From: JAAXIE01 sp965204245
Lineage (GTDB): Bacteria > Chloroflexota > Dehalococcoidia > Lucifugimonadales > JAAXIE01
NCBI GenBank assembly: GCA_965204245.1
Contig: CBDBED010000008.1
Span: 62,001 to 126,000 of the forward strand
Length of the DNA stretch: 64,000 nucleotides
Direction: 5' to 3'
In this document: one piece after another, positions 24,876 to 33,520 of the stretch
Layout of the letters: every line of letters begins with the position of its first letter
How positions within the stretch are numbered: the stretch's first letter is position 1
The notes under the pieces: generated by a model
The model's input: the letters and a program-made list of their open reading frames with translations, nothing else
What the model was told of the DNA's origin: nothing
The model's database searches: none
Made by a program: the position numbers and the translations under genes

Positions 24876-25766
24876 TCAGAGACTAGATGGGAGGGCTTCC
24901 TTGAAGGCGCGGATGGCTTGGATGTGCTGGGTGGGGCCTTGGAGGTTGGAGCGCATGGCGTTGAAGGAGAGGTGGGTGGCGCCGAGGTCGCGCCATGCTA
25001 GGGCTTCGGTGCTCCAGATGTCGGGGCCGGACTGGAGCGCGGGGGTGTTGCGGCGGGAGCCGACGCGGGCCTCGATGCCGATGGCGTTGGGGTCGCGGCC
25101 GGCTTCCCGGGCGTAGGTGCGGAGCCGATTGATGGCTTCGGGGGCGTCGTCCAGTTGGTGGCTCTGGGTGAGCCAGCCGTCGGCCAAGCGGGCGGTGCGG
25201 CGGAGGACGCGGTCGGCGCGGCCGCCGATCCAGATCGGGATGGGTTGCTGGACGGGCAGCGGGTTGATGCTGGCTTCGTGGATTTGGTGCCAGTGGCCTT
25301 CGTAGGTGCAGGGGTTTTGGGTCCAGAGGGCGCGGAGGACTTCGATTTGCTCTTCGAAGCGCTGGCCGCGGTTGGTGAAGTCTTGGGAGAGGGCCTCGTA
25401 TTCGACGGCGTTCCAGCCAACGCCTATGCCTAGGCGCATACGGCCGTTGCTGAGTACGTCGATGGCGGCGGCCTGTTTGGCTACCAGAGCGGTCTGGCGC
25501 TGGCCGAGGACCATGATGGAAGTGCAAAGCTGGATGCGGTTGGTGAGGGCTGCGCCATAGGCGAGGAGGACGAAGGCCTCGTGGAACATGTCGTTCTTGT
25601 CGTAGATGCCGGTCCAGTTGGGGCGGTTGGCGGTGTCGGCGCCGAGTACGTGGTCGTAGACGCCAACGTAGTCGTAGCCGAGTTCCTCGACGGCTTGGAA
25701 GTATTGACGAAGGCCGCCGGGGTCGGCACCGATTTCCTGTTGGGGGAAGATGACGCCGAGCTTCAT
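24876..25766 (-). CDS. LLM-class flavin-dependent oxidoreductase
   Basis: A 296-residue luciferase-like monooxygenase, TIM-barrel, using FMN or F420. The N-terminus MKLGVIFPQQ and GYDYVGVYDHVLG, the LGIGVGWNAVEYEALSQDF substrate-side motif and PIPIWIGG are typical of the F420-dependent LLM branch. ATG 25766 has GAGGTG 8 nt upstream. Three paralogs occur in the window (also 42.9 and 48.7 kb). The substrate is unknown. The next gene upstream, fic, ends 6 bp before this start, so the two may be cotranscribed. Confidence 0.88.
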   Translation of the reverse strand: MKLGVIFPQQEIGADPGGLRQYFQAVEELGYDYVGVYDHVLGADTANRPNWTGIYDKNDMFHEAFVLLAYGAALTNRIQLCTSIMVLGQRQTALVAKQAAAIDVLSNGRMRLGIGVGWNAVEYEALSQDFTNRGQRFEEQIEVLRALWTQNPCTYEGHWHQIHEASINPLPVQQPIPIWIGGRADRVLRRTARLADGWLTQSHQLDDAPEAINRLRTYAREAGRDPNAIGIEARVGSRRNTPALQSGPDIWSTEALAWRDLGATHLSFNAMRSNLQGPTQHIQAIRAFKEALPSSL

Positions 25767-25772
25767 TCGGGT

Positions 25773-26870
25773 TCACCTCTGTTCTGAAGTCGCGCGGGAA
25801 TATATTCCCCAAAGCACTTGGGAAGGAACATACGCGGTACTTCTCCCGCCACCCACCCGCACGAGAAGTCCCTTGTCGACAAGTGCGTTGAAGTCAGTAA
25901 TGGCTTGTTGTGCAGAACCCTCAGTGGCTTGGCGATAGTCCCGATTGGTGAACCGGCCTGAGATACAGACCATCCACACTATATCCGTTTGACGATCTGA
26001 CAAGTCGAAAACGCTCAGGGAGCTAGCGAACGTGTCGAACTCATACTGCCAGCTTGAGGCATGATCTGCGGCGGCTTGGGACTGAGTAGCGTGAGCCTGA
26101 ACATGGTATTCAACCCAGGAAGTAACGTCGGAAGGGGGTGAGTAGTGTGGTCCCAGCGCATCTCTCAAGGCCCTGTAGTATCCCTGATTGTCCCGACCGT
26201 AGTAGGTCTCTAGGGAGACCAACTCTTCTGATCTGAAATCTCCTGCGTACATAACCAACGACTCGAGAACACGGGCTATGCGGCCGTTGCCATCGAGGAA
26301 GGGGTGGATAGCAACGAGGTTCAGATGGGCCAATGCCGCTTTGATGGGGGCAGGGTCTTGATGGCGTGAGTTCAGCCAACCCACGTATTCCGCCATCAAA
26401 GTTGGCACGTCCTCGGGTGGCGGCGGGAAGAACACACGCCTGTTTCTAGTCTGGTCAACTACAAAGTTCTGCTCGGTGCGGTACCTCCCGGCCGCATAAC
26501 TGGCGGACAAGTTCTTGGAGATTAGGAAGTGGATTGTGTGAATGGTCTCCTCTGTGATGGGCAAATCCCGCCCGATGGCTAGGGACTGCACGAATGACAT
26601 AGCGTCACGGTAGTTCTCTACCTCACGGACCTGATCTGCGGGGGCGTTTACAGTGCGTCCTGCCAATACAGAGCGCACTTGGTCAATGGTCAAGGTATTG
26701 CCCTCGAGTCGCGTCGAGTAGTGGACACTCTGGGCCAGAGCCTGTCTCCTCAACTCGCCGCTGAATTCGTAAGGGAACCGCGTGAGAGGATCGAGAAAGG
26801 TCCGGGCTGAGAGAATCCTCTGGAGGGACTCTTGGATAGCGGGCGTGGGGGAAAAGTCGGTATATAGCAT
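25773..26870 (-). CDS. Fic-domain AMPylase with N-terminal inhibitory helix
   Basis: A 365-residue Fic protein that transfers AMP, or another phosphate-containing moiety, to a target hydroxyl. The active-site loop is HPFLDGNGRIAR (189-200), complete with the catalytic His. An inhibitory-helix motif S-x-x-x-E-G-N (52-58) precedes the Fic core, so it belongs to the class with an intramolecular brake. The last 80 residues look like a winged helix. A near-perfect 16-bp palindrome directly upstream of the ATG suggests autoregulation by this domain. Confidence 0.88.
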   Translation of the reverse strand: MLYTDFSPTPAIQESLQRILSARTFLDPLTRFPYEFSGELRRQALAQSVHYSTRLEGNTLTIDQVRSVLAGRTVNAPADQVREVENYRDAMSFVQSLAIGRDLPITEETIHTIHFLISKNLSASYAAGRYRTEQNFVVDQTRNRRVFFPPPPEDVPTLMAEYVGWLNSRHQDPAPIKAALAHLNLVAIHPFLDGNGRIARVLESLVMYAGDFRSEELVSLETYYGRDNQGYYRALRDALGPHYSPPSDVTSWVEYHVQAHATQSQAAADHASSWQYEFDTFASSLSVFDLSDRQTDIVWMVCISGRFTNRDYRQATEGSAQQAITDFNALVDKGLLVRVGGGRSTAYVPSQVLWGIYSRATSEQR

Positions 26871-26871
26871 A

Positions 26872-26910
26872 TATTCGAATAATCACCTATCGATGGTGAT
26901 TATTCGAATA
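26872..26910. promoter_or_regulatory. 16-bp inverted repeat at the fic start
   Basis: TATTCGAATAATCACC (26872-26887) is the exact reverse complement of 26895-26910, with a 7-bp loop TATCGAT. It starts 2 bp before the fic ATG. Each arm also has the sub-palindrome ATTCGAAT. The position and perfection suggest an operator for a dimeric winged-helix protein; no T tract follows, arguing against a terminator. Confidence 0.65.
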
Positions 26911-27867
26911 ATACCATAGACCCCAAGGGCATATGCTCGGAGTTATCCCTCGAGGATTTCGCGGAGGCGGTCTTCGGGGGGCGCGGACTTCTACGCCGGC
27001 GCGTTCTTCTTGGAGGAGCATGGCTACACGGGAGTCGCGGTCGGCCCAGCCGCGGACCATGGCTTCGGTGAGTTCCTGGAGGGCGAGATTGGCTAGGCGC
27101 ATGGGGACGGCGTATTCGCGGCCTACGGAGACGGCTAGGTCGACGTCCTTGTGGGCCAGACGGAGGGCGAAATCGGGAGGGTCGAAATTGCCGGGGAGGA
27201 GGTGTTCGGCTAGGCCCTCGAAGGTGCCACGGCGTCCCTGGGCGCCTTGGCGGACGGCCTGCCAGAGGGCGAGGGGCTCGACACCGGCCTTGACGCCCAT
27301 GGTGAAGACCTCGGCCAAGGCGGTCTGGACGATGTAGCCGGTGCAGTTGTGGACAAGCTTGGCGACGGAGCCGCAGCCGATGGGGCCGACGTAGAAGGGT
27401 TGATCGCTGAAGACGCGCAGCAGGGGCAGGCAGCGGTCGAACACCTGGCGGTCGCCGCCTACCCAGATGGCAAGTTTGCCGGTGCGTGCGCCGCGTGGGC
27501 CGCCGCTGACGGGGGCGTCGAGCATGTCGACCCCTTTTTCGGAGAAGGCTTGGTTGATGCGGCGGACAACGGTGGGGGAGTTGGTACTGAGGTCGAAATA
27601 GGCTTGACCAGCGGACATCCCTGCGAGGAGGCCAGACTCACCCAAGGCGACGGCCTCGACTTCGACCGGTCCGGGCAGGGAGGTGAAGACCACCTCGCTG
27701 GACTGGGCCACCTGCTGGGGAGTGTCGGCCCACTGGGCCCCGGCTTCGAGGAGGGGGGTGGCTGCTTCTTGTCGCAGGTCGTGGACCACCATGTCGTGGC
27801 CGCTGCTGCGGATGTTCATGGCCATGCTACCGCCCATGATGCCGAGTCCTACGAAACCTACATTCAT
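26887..27867 (-). CDS. 3-hydroxyisobutyrate dehydrogenase-family NAD(P)-binding reductase
   Basis: A 326-residue beta-hydroxyacid dehydrogenase (HIBADH / tartronate semialdehyde reductase type). The Rossmann motif is GFVGLGIMGGSMAMN (4-18), followed by DAPVSGGPRGA with the catalytic-region Gly/Ser and the helix with K in GSVAKLVHNC. The last 30 residues, rich in Pro and Arg and then running into the fic operator palindrome, do not fit the family, which usually ends near 295-300; the natural stop may have been lost by a mutation near the 3' end. ATG 27867 has GGAG upstream. Confidence 0.85.
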   Translation of the reverse strand: MNVGFVGLGIMGGSMAMNIRSSGHDMVVHDLRQEAATPLLEAGAQWADTPQQVAQSSEVVFTSLPGPVEVEAVALGESGLLAGMSAGQAYFDLSTNSPTVVRRINQAFSEKGVDMLDAPVSGGPRGARTGKLAIWVGGDRQVFDRCLPLLRVFSDQPFYVGPIGCGSVAKLVHNCTGYIVQTALAEVFTMGVKAGVEPLALWQAVRQGAQGRRGTFEGLAEHLLPGNFDPPDFALRLAHKDVDLAVSVGREYAVPMRLANLALQELTEAMVRGWADRDSRVAMLLQEERAGVEVRAPRRPPPRNPRGITPSICPWGLWYYSNNHHR

Positions 27868-28003
27868 TGCCAACTCCAAGTTCTGCCCGCGAGTGCTGGG
27901 ATGCGGGCTGGTGAGCTAATTGCCTAGCGAGGGTCGGGGGCGGATAATTGATGTACCCCTGCTTCTGTGTGCAGGGTGCCATCTTAAGTGAAGAGACTTG
28001 GCC

Positions 28004-29182
28004 ATGCCATACGAAATCAATGATAGAGCCATATCCTGGGCGCCTCCGGATGCGATTGAGGCTGAGGCCATCGCGCAAATTGAGCAGACGGCGCAGATGC
28101 CTTTCATACACAAATACGTGGCGGTGATGCCGGACTGCCACTATGGTCTGGGCGCAACGGTGGGAAGCTGCATACCCACGGTGGGGGCAATTATCCCTGC
28201 TGCGGTAGGGGTGGACATTGGCTGCGGCATGATGGCGGTGCAGACCAACTACAGCAAGGGCGACTTGCCGGAGGATTTGACGCCGCTGCGGGAGTCGATT
28301 GAATCGCGGATACCGCGTAGTGCGGGCGGGTATAACGGCAAGGTGAAGTGGGGTGCTGAGGAGAAGGTGGAGACGGTCAGGGACTTGATGCGGGACGACC
28401 GGCAATTGGAGCTAATCGGGAGACTTGATAGCAAGTGGCCCCTGCAGATGGGGACGCTTGGGTCGGGGAACCATTTCATTGAGGTGGTGCTGGACGAGAA
28501 CGACACGGTGTGGGCGTTCCTTCACTCGGGTTCCCGAGGCGTGGGGAACAAGCTGGCGCAACATCACATAAAGATTGCGAAGAAGCTCACGGAGAAGAAG
28601 AGTGTGGAGTTGCCCAACCGGGACTTGGCATATTTGGAGGAGGGGACGGAGGAGTTCGACGCGTACGTTGACGACCTGATGTGGAGCCAAGCCTTCGCCC
28701 GTCATAACCGGGCGGAAATGATGGACAGGGTGCTAGATGCCATCGGGTACCATCTTGGGACGGTGGAGGAGCGGCAGCGAATCGACTGCCACCATAACTA
28801 CACGAATCTGGAGAACATTGAAGGCGTGGATGTGCTGGTGTCGCGGAAGGGGGCGATCAGTGCCCGTGAGGGACAGTTGGGGCTGATTCCGGGCTCGATG
28901 GGCACTCGCAGCTATGTGGTGAAGGGGAAGGGCAACCCGGAGTCGTTTTTTAGTGCGCCTCATGGGGCGGGGCGGCGCATGAGCCGCAAGAAGGCCCGGG
29001 AGTCATTCACCATGGACGACTTCGACAGGTCGATGGAAGGGATATCGGTGCGCAGGGACAAGGCGTTTCTGGATGAGCTTCCTGGGGCCTACAAGGACAT
29101 TGACGACGTGATGGAACAGTCGCGGGACTTGGTGGACGTGCTCCATGAGTTTCGGCAGGTGCTGAGCGTGAAGGGGAACTAG
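28004..29182 (+). CDS. rtcB: RtcB-type RNA ligase
   Basis: A 392-residue RtcB protein, which joins 2',3'-cyclic phosphate or 3'-phosphate RNA ends to 5'-OH ends with GTP and Mn2+. Signature segments are MPDCHYGLGATVGSCIP, GVDIGCGM, HSGSRGVGN with metal ligands, and the guanylylated His in SAPHGAGR. The shorter length (E. coli RtcB is 408) is normal for the group. ATG 28004 has AAGAGA upstream. No archease is adjacent, and no rtcA or rtcR. The role in tRNA repair is from the family. Confidence 0.93.
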   Translation: MPYEINDRAISWAPPDAIEAEAIAQIEQTAQMPFIHKYVAVMPDCHYGLGATVGSCIPTVGAIIPAAVGVDIGCGMMAVQTNYSKGDLPEDLTPLRESIESRIPRSAGGYNGKVKWGAEEKVETVRDLMRDDRQLELIGRLDSKWPLQMGTLGSGNHFIEVVLDENDTVWAFLHSGSRGVGNKLAQHHIKIAKKLTEKKSVELPNRDLAYLEEGTEEFDAYVDDLMWSQAFARHNRAEMMDRVLDAIGYHLGTVEERQRIDCHHNYTNLENIEGVDVLVSRKGAISAREGQLGLIPGSMGTRSYVVKGKGNPESFFSAPHGAGRRMSRKKARESFTMDDFDRSMEGISVRRDKAFLDELPGAYKDIDDVMEQSRDLVDVLHEFRQVLSVKGN

Positions 29183-29325
29183 CCAGACTTCTTTAGCTCT
29201 ATACCAAGCTTTCTCCTTGGAAGAGAAAGGTATTGCCGGAGTGGAGTTGGGGCAAGGCACCCCGGCATGAAGCGTACCGGAGAACGCACCGGTGTCTGCT
29301 GATGATTAGCCGATTGCGATGCAAA

Positions 29326-30300
29326 CTAGCAAGGCTTAAGTTCACTGGTACTGCGCGCTTCCTTGAGTGAGGCGAGGGTCACGTATCGTGCTCCTTGCAC
29401 AAAGGCGACCCGCTTACCGCTCTCGCTTTGCTTGTCGTTCATAATTGGTCCATGCGGCAGCCTTACGGTTTCGCTTTCCTCGGGTGAACTAAGCAACATG
29501 TATTTCAGGTCGCGTTGGAAATGGTCCCTTCTGTTCACTAACTTCCTTCGGATTTGTTCGAGAAGAATTTTCTCGTGGATGTCTTCTGCGTCCTGGCTTA
29601 GATTGGCCGACTGCAAGACACCATTGATCCTTGGAACAAGAGGTTGGATCGCTTGTTCCGCGTAGAATGCCATATAGTCTCCAGGCTGGAACTCGCGCAT
29701 GGGCTTGCTTGGCAAACACCAGTAGAGGCCAAACTCCTTGTACATTGGCCACCCCTCCCTAGCACCGACTACTAGAACTCGCTGTTCGTCAGAGCGTAGC
29801 AAGCCGTCGTGCGCAAGCATCGCTATTAACTCCCTTAGGAGAAACGCCTCATCTTCTGAAGGTGGACTGTCTTTGTCGTCAAGGATAGTTCGGATTGCTT
29901 TAGATAGGGCAAGGAAATTCGCCCAAGTGACCCTGTCTTTTTCGGTATCGGCTAACCCGCTCAGCGTGGGTGAAATCACGTCCGGTGTGAGCAACAACAA
30001 TTGCTCTTGGCTATCCAAAGCTTTGAGGTGTTCAGAGACTTGATCTGTCCGAACTGCGTTGGGAGACGTCTTAGTTTCGATCCAGATACCCGGCGCGGTT
30101 GTAATCTTGGCATCGGGGATAGACCTAGTTCCCCTGGGTTGCGGCTGATTGATGAAGGTGGCGAGATGGAACTCATTGTCTAGAAGCTCGCTGAGTATGC
30201 GGTCTATGTTGGGGAGGCTCAGTCGCTGCAAAACCGCTAGGAAAGTCGCGGTTACACGGTTTTCACCTTGGCGATAGGTAGAGAACAGCGGTGTGGTCAT
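29326..30300 (-). CDS. PD-(D/E)XK-nuclease-like protein
   Basis: I do not recognise a named family. The 324-residue protein has a PD-(D/E)XK-like core in its first 100 residues: SIPDAKI, then about 8 residues on, WIETKT, the D...E-x-K arrangement of restriction-type nucleases. The rest is helical and contains an RREG/EFGLYWCLP stretch. ATG 30300 has GAGAGG upstream. Composition looks lower in GC than its neighbours, a sign of acquisition. It converges on rtcB. A defence or DNA-repair nuclease is likely but unproven. Confidence 0.6.
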   Translation of the reverse strand: MTTPLFSTYRQGENRVTATFLAVLQRLSLPNIDRILSELLDNEFHLATFINQPQPRGTRSIPDAKITTAPGIWIETKTSPNAVRTDQVSEHLKALDSQEQLLLLTPDVISPTLSGLADTEKDRVTWANFLALSKAIRTILDDKDSPPSEDEAFLLRELIAMLAHDGLLRSDEQRVLVVGAREGWPMYKEFGLYWCLPSKPMREFQPGDYMAFYAEQAIQPLVPRINGVLQSANLSQDAEDIHEKILLEQIRRKLVNRRDHFQRDLKYMLLSSPEESETVRLPHGPIMNDKQSESGKRVAFVQGARYVTLASLKEARSTSELKPC

Positions 30301-30341
30301 GTCAGCCTCTCAACTTGCGATTGGCGTTTGTTGCCCAATAC

Positions 30342-31928
30342 CTAGCTGCCAGTTACAGCGTATTTTTCGCCGAGTTGGGTCTCCCAGCGGAGGTAGTGGA
30401 TGGCGTCGGCGTAGTTGCGGTCTGGGCCGGCGGGGACCATGTCGCTGGGGGGGCTCATGATGCCGGTAAGGCCCTGCTCAATGTCGAGGGCGTCCTCGCG
30501 CCAGCCTGCCATGCCCTCTGCCAGCACCCACACCTCGTCGTAACCCATGTCGGCCAAGGCGGCACCTGCGAACAGGGAGTTGCGGCCGTCGGTGCAGACG
30601 ACGCCTATGGGCGTGTGCTTGGAGGGGACCAGCCGCTCGATCTCGAGTTCCAGCCAACCGCGGGCAACCCAGTGGGAGCCGGGGATGTGGCTGCGGGCAA
30701 AGTCCTGGGAGGTGCTGACGTGGACGACCTGGGTCAAGCGGCGGTTGATGAACTCCAAGGGCGTGGCCAGCTTGACCTTGCTTGCGGCCTCGTCGCGCCC
30801 GAGGACGACTGGCTCCGGTGTTCCGCGCTCAAGGGCGTTGCCAGCCGCGGTCCATGCGCCGGTGCCTCCATCGACAGCGTATGCTTCGTGGATGCCCATC
30901 TGGCGGTACCAGGAGGCGGCGAAGGTGGCGCGGGCCTTGCCGTCGCAGCAGAAGACGACGGGGCAGTTGTGGACTACGGCGACATCGTCAGAGCGCTGGA
31001 CTGCCTGGCCTCCGGGGAACCAGCGGAAGCCGGGGATGTGGCCCGCCTCGTATTCTTCCTCTGTGCGGACATCCACGAAGTAGATGGGCTCGGAGGCAGC
31101 GCGGGACTGCATTTCCTGTAGCTGGGCGATGGAGAGATAGGCAACGCCGTCTTCGGATGCGAGCCGGGAGGCGTAGGCCTCGGCGGCTGCGGTGCCTTCG
31201 GAAGTGGGCTGGGGGAGTTCCACGCGGTCTGCGCCGGTCTCGAGGTCGTAGCCAGCGAGGACCCATCCGGAAGTGCCGTTCTTGAGGCCGATGGCGTTGT
31301 CGATGCCCATGCGCTGGAGCATGCGGGTGCCGATGATGGAGCGGGTGCGGCCAGCGCAGTTGACGATGACGGTGGTGTCTTCTTCCAAGTCCTTGGTGAT
31401 GTCGGTGATGCGTAGGGCGAGTTCGCCGTTGGGGACACTGCGGCCGCCGGGGATGCAGAAGCGGCGGTATTCTTCGGGGGTGCGGGTGTCGAGGATTATC
31501 ATCTTGTCACCGCGTTCGATGCGGGCGTGGAGTTCCTCGGCGTCGATTTCGGGGACATGGTGGACAACCTCCATCTTCTCGCCGAAATCCTTGCTGGGGA
31601 CGTTGGTGCCCCACTCGGAGGGGAAGTCGCGGCTGACCCAGAGGTTGAGGCCGCCGGCGAGGACGGAGACGTTGGTGTAGCCGAGGGCTTCGAGGGTGGA
31701 CGCAGAGAGGTCGGCGCGTCGCTGGTCGTCGTCGCATACCACCACATGGGTATCGAAGTGGGGGACTGCGGACCACATCTGGGCTTCGAGATGGCGGCGG
31801 GAGATGAAACTGGAGCCTGGGATGTGGCTGCTGTTGTATTCCCCAGCCTCGCGGACATCGATGAGGGCGAAAGCGGAGTCGCCTTGCAGAAGGTCGTTTA
31901 GTTGCTCGGGTGAGATGGCGTTGGCCAT
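30342..31928 (-). CDS. Four-domain rhodanese-like sulfurtransferase
   Basis: A 528-residue protein made of four tandem rhodanese domains. Each retains a candidate persulfide Cys: VVVCDDDQRRA, VNCAGRTRS, FCCDGKAR and VVCTDGRNS. Domain 2 carries the most typical CxGRTRS active loop; domain 1 is least canonical. Rhodaneses move sulfane sulfur to acceptors; multi-domain versions are common in Chloroflexota, perhaps handling organosulfur. The start is ATG 31928, with GGGAGG 10 nt upstream, over a TTG at 31946. No partner genes indicate a pathway. Confidence 0.9.
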   Translation of the reverse strand: MANAISPEQLNDLLQGDSAFALIDVREAGEYNSSHIPGSSFISRRHLEAQMWSAVPHFDTHVVVCDDDQRRADLSASTLEALGYTNVSVLAGGLNLWVSRDFPSEWGTNVPSKDFGEKMEVVHHVPEIDAEELHARIERGDKMIILDTRTPEEYRRFCIPGGRSVPNGELALRITDITKDLEEDTTVIVNCAGRTRSIIGTRMLQRMGIDNAIGLKNGTSGWVLAGYDLETGADRVELPQPTSEGTAAAEAYASRLASEDGVAYLSIAQLQEMQSRAASEPIYFVDVRTEEEYEAGHIPGFRWFPGGQAVQRSDDVAVVHNCPVVFCCDGKARATFAASWYRQMGIHEAYAVDGGTGAWTAAGNALERGTPEPVVLGRDEAASKVKLATPLEFINRRLTQVVHVSTSQDFARSHIPGSHWVARGWLELEIERLVPSKHTPIGVVCTDGRNSLFAGAALADMGYDEVWVLAEGMAGWREDALDIEQGLTGIMSPPSDMVPAGPDRNYADAIHYLRWETQLGEKYAVTGS

Positions 31929-32023
31929 GGGTTGGCTACCTCCCAAGTTGGAGTCGGTTTGATGGGATGATTATCAGTACGATACCGACGGCCTGATGCT
32001 GCGTCAATCGGAACACAAGCAGA

Positions 32024-33517
32024 CTATAACGCGGTGGTGAGGGCTGTGATGTCTGCGGCCAGTTCGGCTTGGGCTTGCTGGTCCTGTGCCGCCCAGGATT
32101 GGAGGGTCGCTTGATGGTCGGTTAGTTTGTGGCGGGTTTGGGTGATGAGGGCCATGGTGGGCTCCGGGCCGGGGCTGCCGGGGGTGGTCTTGCCTTGGAC
32201 GTTGCGGGTTGGGTCGAGACATTCGCTGACCTGTTCGTTGGTGAGGCCGAGTTTGTTGCCGGAGACGCGGAGAGCCACGCGATCGATGGTCTCGGAGTCG
32301 ACTTCGTTCCAAGGGGCGCCATCTTGGAGGACTTCGCTGACGAGGTTGCCCACGATGCCGTGGGCCTCGCGGAAGGGTAGGTTTTTGTCGCGGACCATGA
32401 GGTCGGCGAGTTCGGTTGCGGTGCAGAAGTCCTGACGGGCACGTTCGAACAGGCGCTGGCGGTCGATAGTAAGGCCGTCGATGGTGCGGTGGGCTAGGCG
32501 GAGCATGGCGGTGGCCTTGTCGAGAGCGTCCCATACAGGGGCGATGGCCTCGTGGCTCATGTCCTGGCAGTGCATGAAGTTGACGGACTTCTGGACGGTG
32601 AGGCTGGAGACCAAAGCGCCCTGCAAGGCTCCGGCGCCGGACTTGATGTATTCAAGGGTTACGGGGTTCTTCTTCTGGGGCATGATGCTGCTGGTCATGG
32701 CGACCTCGTCTGCCACTTCGACGGTTCCCCACTCGTTGGCGCACCAGAGATAGAGGTCCTGGGCCATGCGGCTCAGGGTAACGCCCATGGTGGCGGTGGC
32801 GGAGAGGAGTTCGGATATGTAATCGCGGGAGGCCACGGCATCGAGGGTGCTTTCGACGATACCGTCGAAGCCGAGGAGTTGGGCCATGAGGGTACGGTCA
32901 ATGGGGAATCCGGTGCCGGCGAAGGCGCATGCACCCATGGGGCTGAGGTTGAGGCGGGGGTAGAGGGCGAGGAGACGCTGGGCGTCCCGCTCCAGGGCGC
33001 AGGCAGTGCTGGCTAGGTAGTGGCCCATGGTGGTGGGCTGGGCTGGCTGGAGGTGGGTGTAGCCGGGCATCACGGTGCCGGTGTGTTGTTCCGCCTTTTC
33101 GAGCAATAGGGCAGTGAAGGAGAGGAGGGGGGCCACCATGGAGGGGAGGGCTTCGCGCACTGCGATGCGGGTCATGGTGGCGTAGATGTCGTTACGGCTG
33201 CGGCCGGTGTGCATCCGACCACCGATGTCGGTTCCGATGCGCTGGATGATGGAGTGCTCCATGTTGAGGTAGGCGTCCTCTAGGTTTGGGTCGAAAGGCA
33301 TGGCTTCCACGCCCTTTGATTCCAAGTCCGAAAGGATGTCCAGCAGGGCGCGGCCGTGCTCCGGCGAGAGGAGACCTTGGTGGACCAGCATCACCACATG
33401 GGCGCGATTGATGCGCAACAGGATGCGGAAGTCCCGTCCCGGTGAGGTGAGGGCGCGGGGCTTGAAGAGGTATTCCACCACCTCTTCGGCTGGGGCGGCT
33501 TTGATTCTCTCTCGCAC
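32024..33517 (-). CDS. Argininosuccinate lyase-like enzyme
   Basis: A 497-residue member of the fumarase/aspartase superfamily. The signature SSIMPQKKNP in the flexible loop, GGRMHTGRSRND and GYTHLQPAQP identify the argininosuccinate lyase branch, which splits argininosuccinate to arginine and fumarate. The N-terminus lacks the LWGGRF start of canonical ArgH, so a related lyase with another substrate is possible. No arginine-biosynthesis gene is adjacent. It is followed upstream on the same strand by the broken lipoprotein gene with 3 bp between. Confidence 0.8.
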   Translation of the reverse strand: MRERIKAAPAEEVVEYLFKPRALTSPGRDFRILLRINRAHVVMLVHQGLLSPEHGRALLDILSDLESKGVEAMPFDPNLEDAYLNMEHSIIQRIGTDIGGRMHTGRSRNDIYATMTRIAVREALPSMVAPLLSFTALLLEKAEQHTGTVMPGYTHLQPAQPTTMGHYLASTACALERDAQRLLALYPRLNLSPMGACAFAGTGFPIDRTLMAQLLGFDGIVESTLDAVASRDYISELLSATATMGVTLSRMAQDLYLWCANEWGTVEVADEVAMTSSIMPQKKNPVTLEYIKSGAGALQGALVSSLTVQKSVNFMHCQDMSHEAIAPVWDALDKATAMLRLAHRTIDGLTIDRQRLFERARQDFCTATELADLMVRDKNLPFREAHGIVGNLVSEVLQDGAPWNEVDSETIDRVALRVSGNKLGLTNEQVSECLDPTRNVQGKTTPGSPGPEPTMALITQTRHKLTDHQATLQSWAAQDQQAQAELAADITALTTAL

Positions 33518-33520
33518 GGC

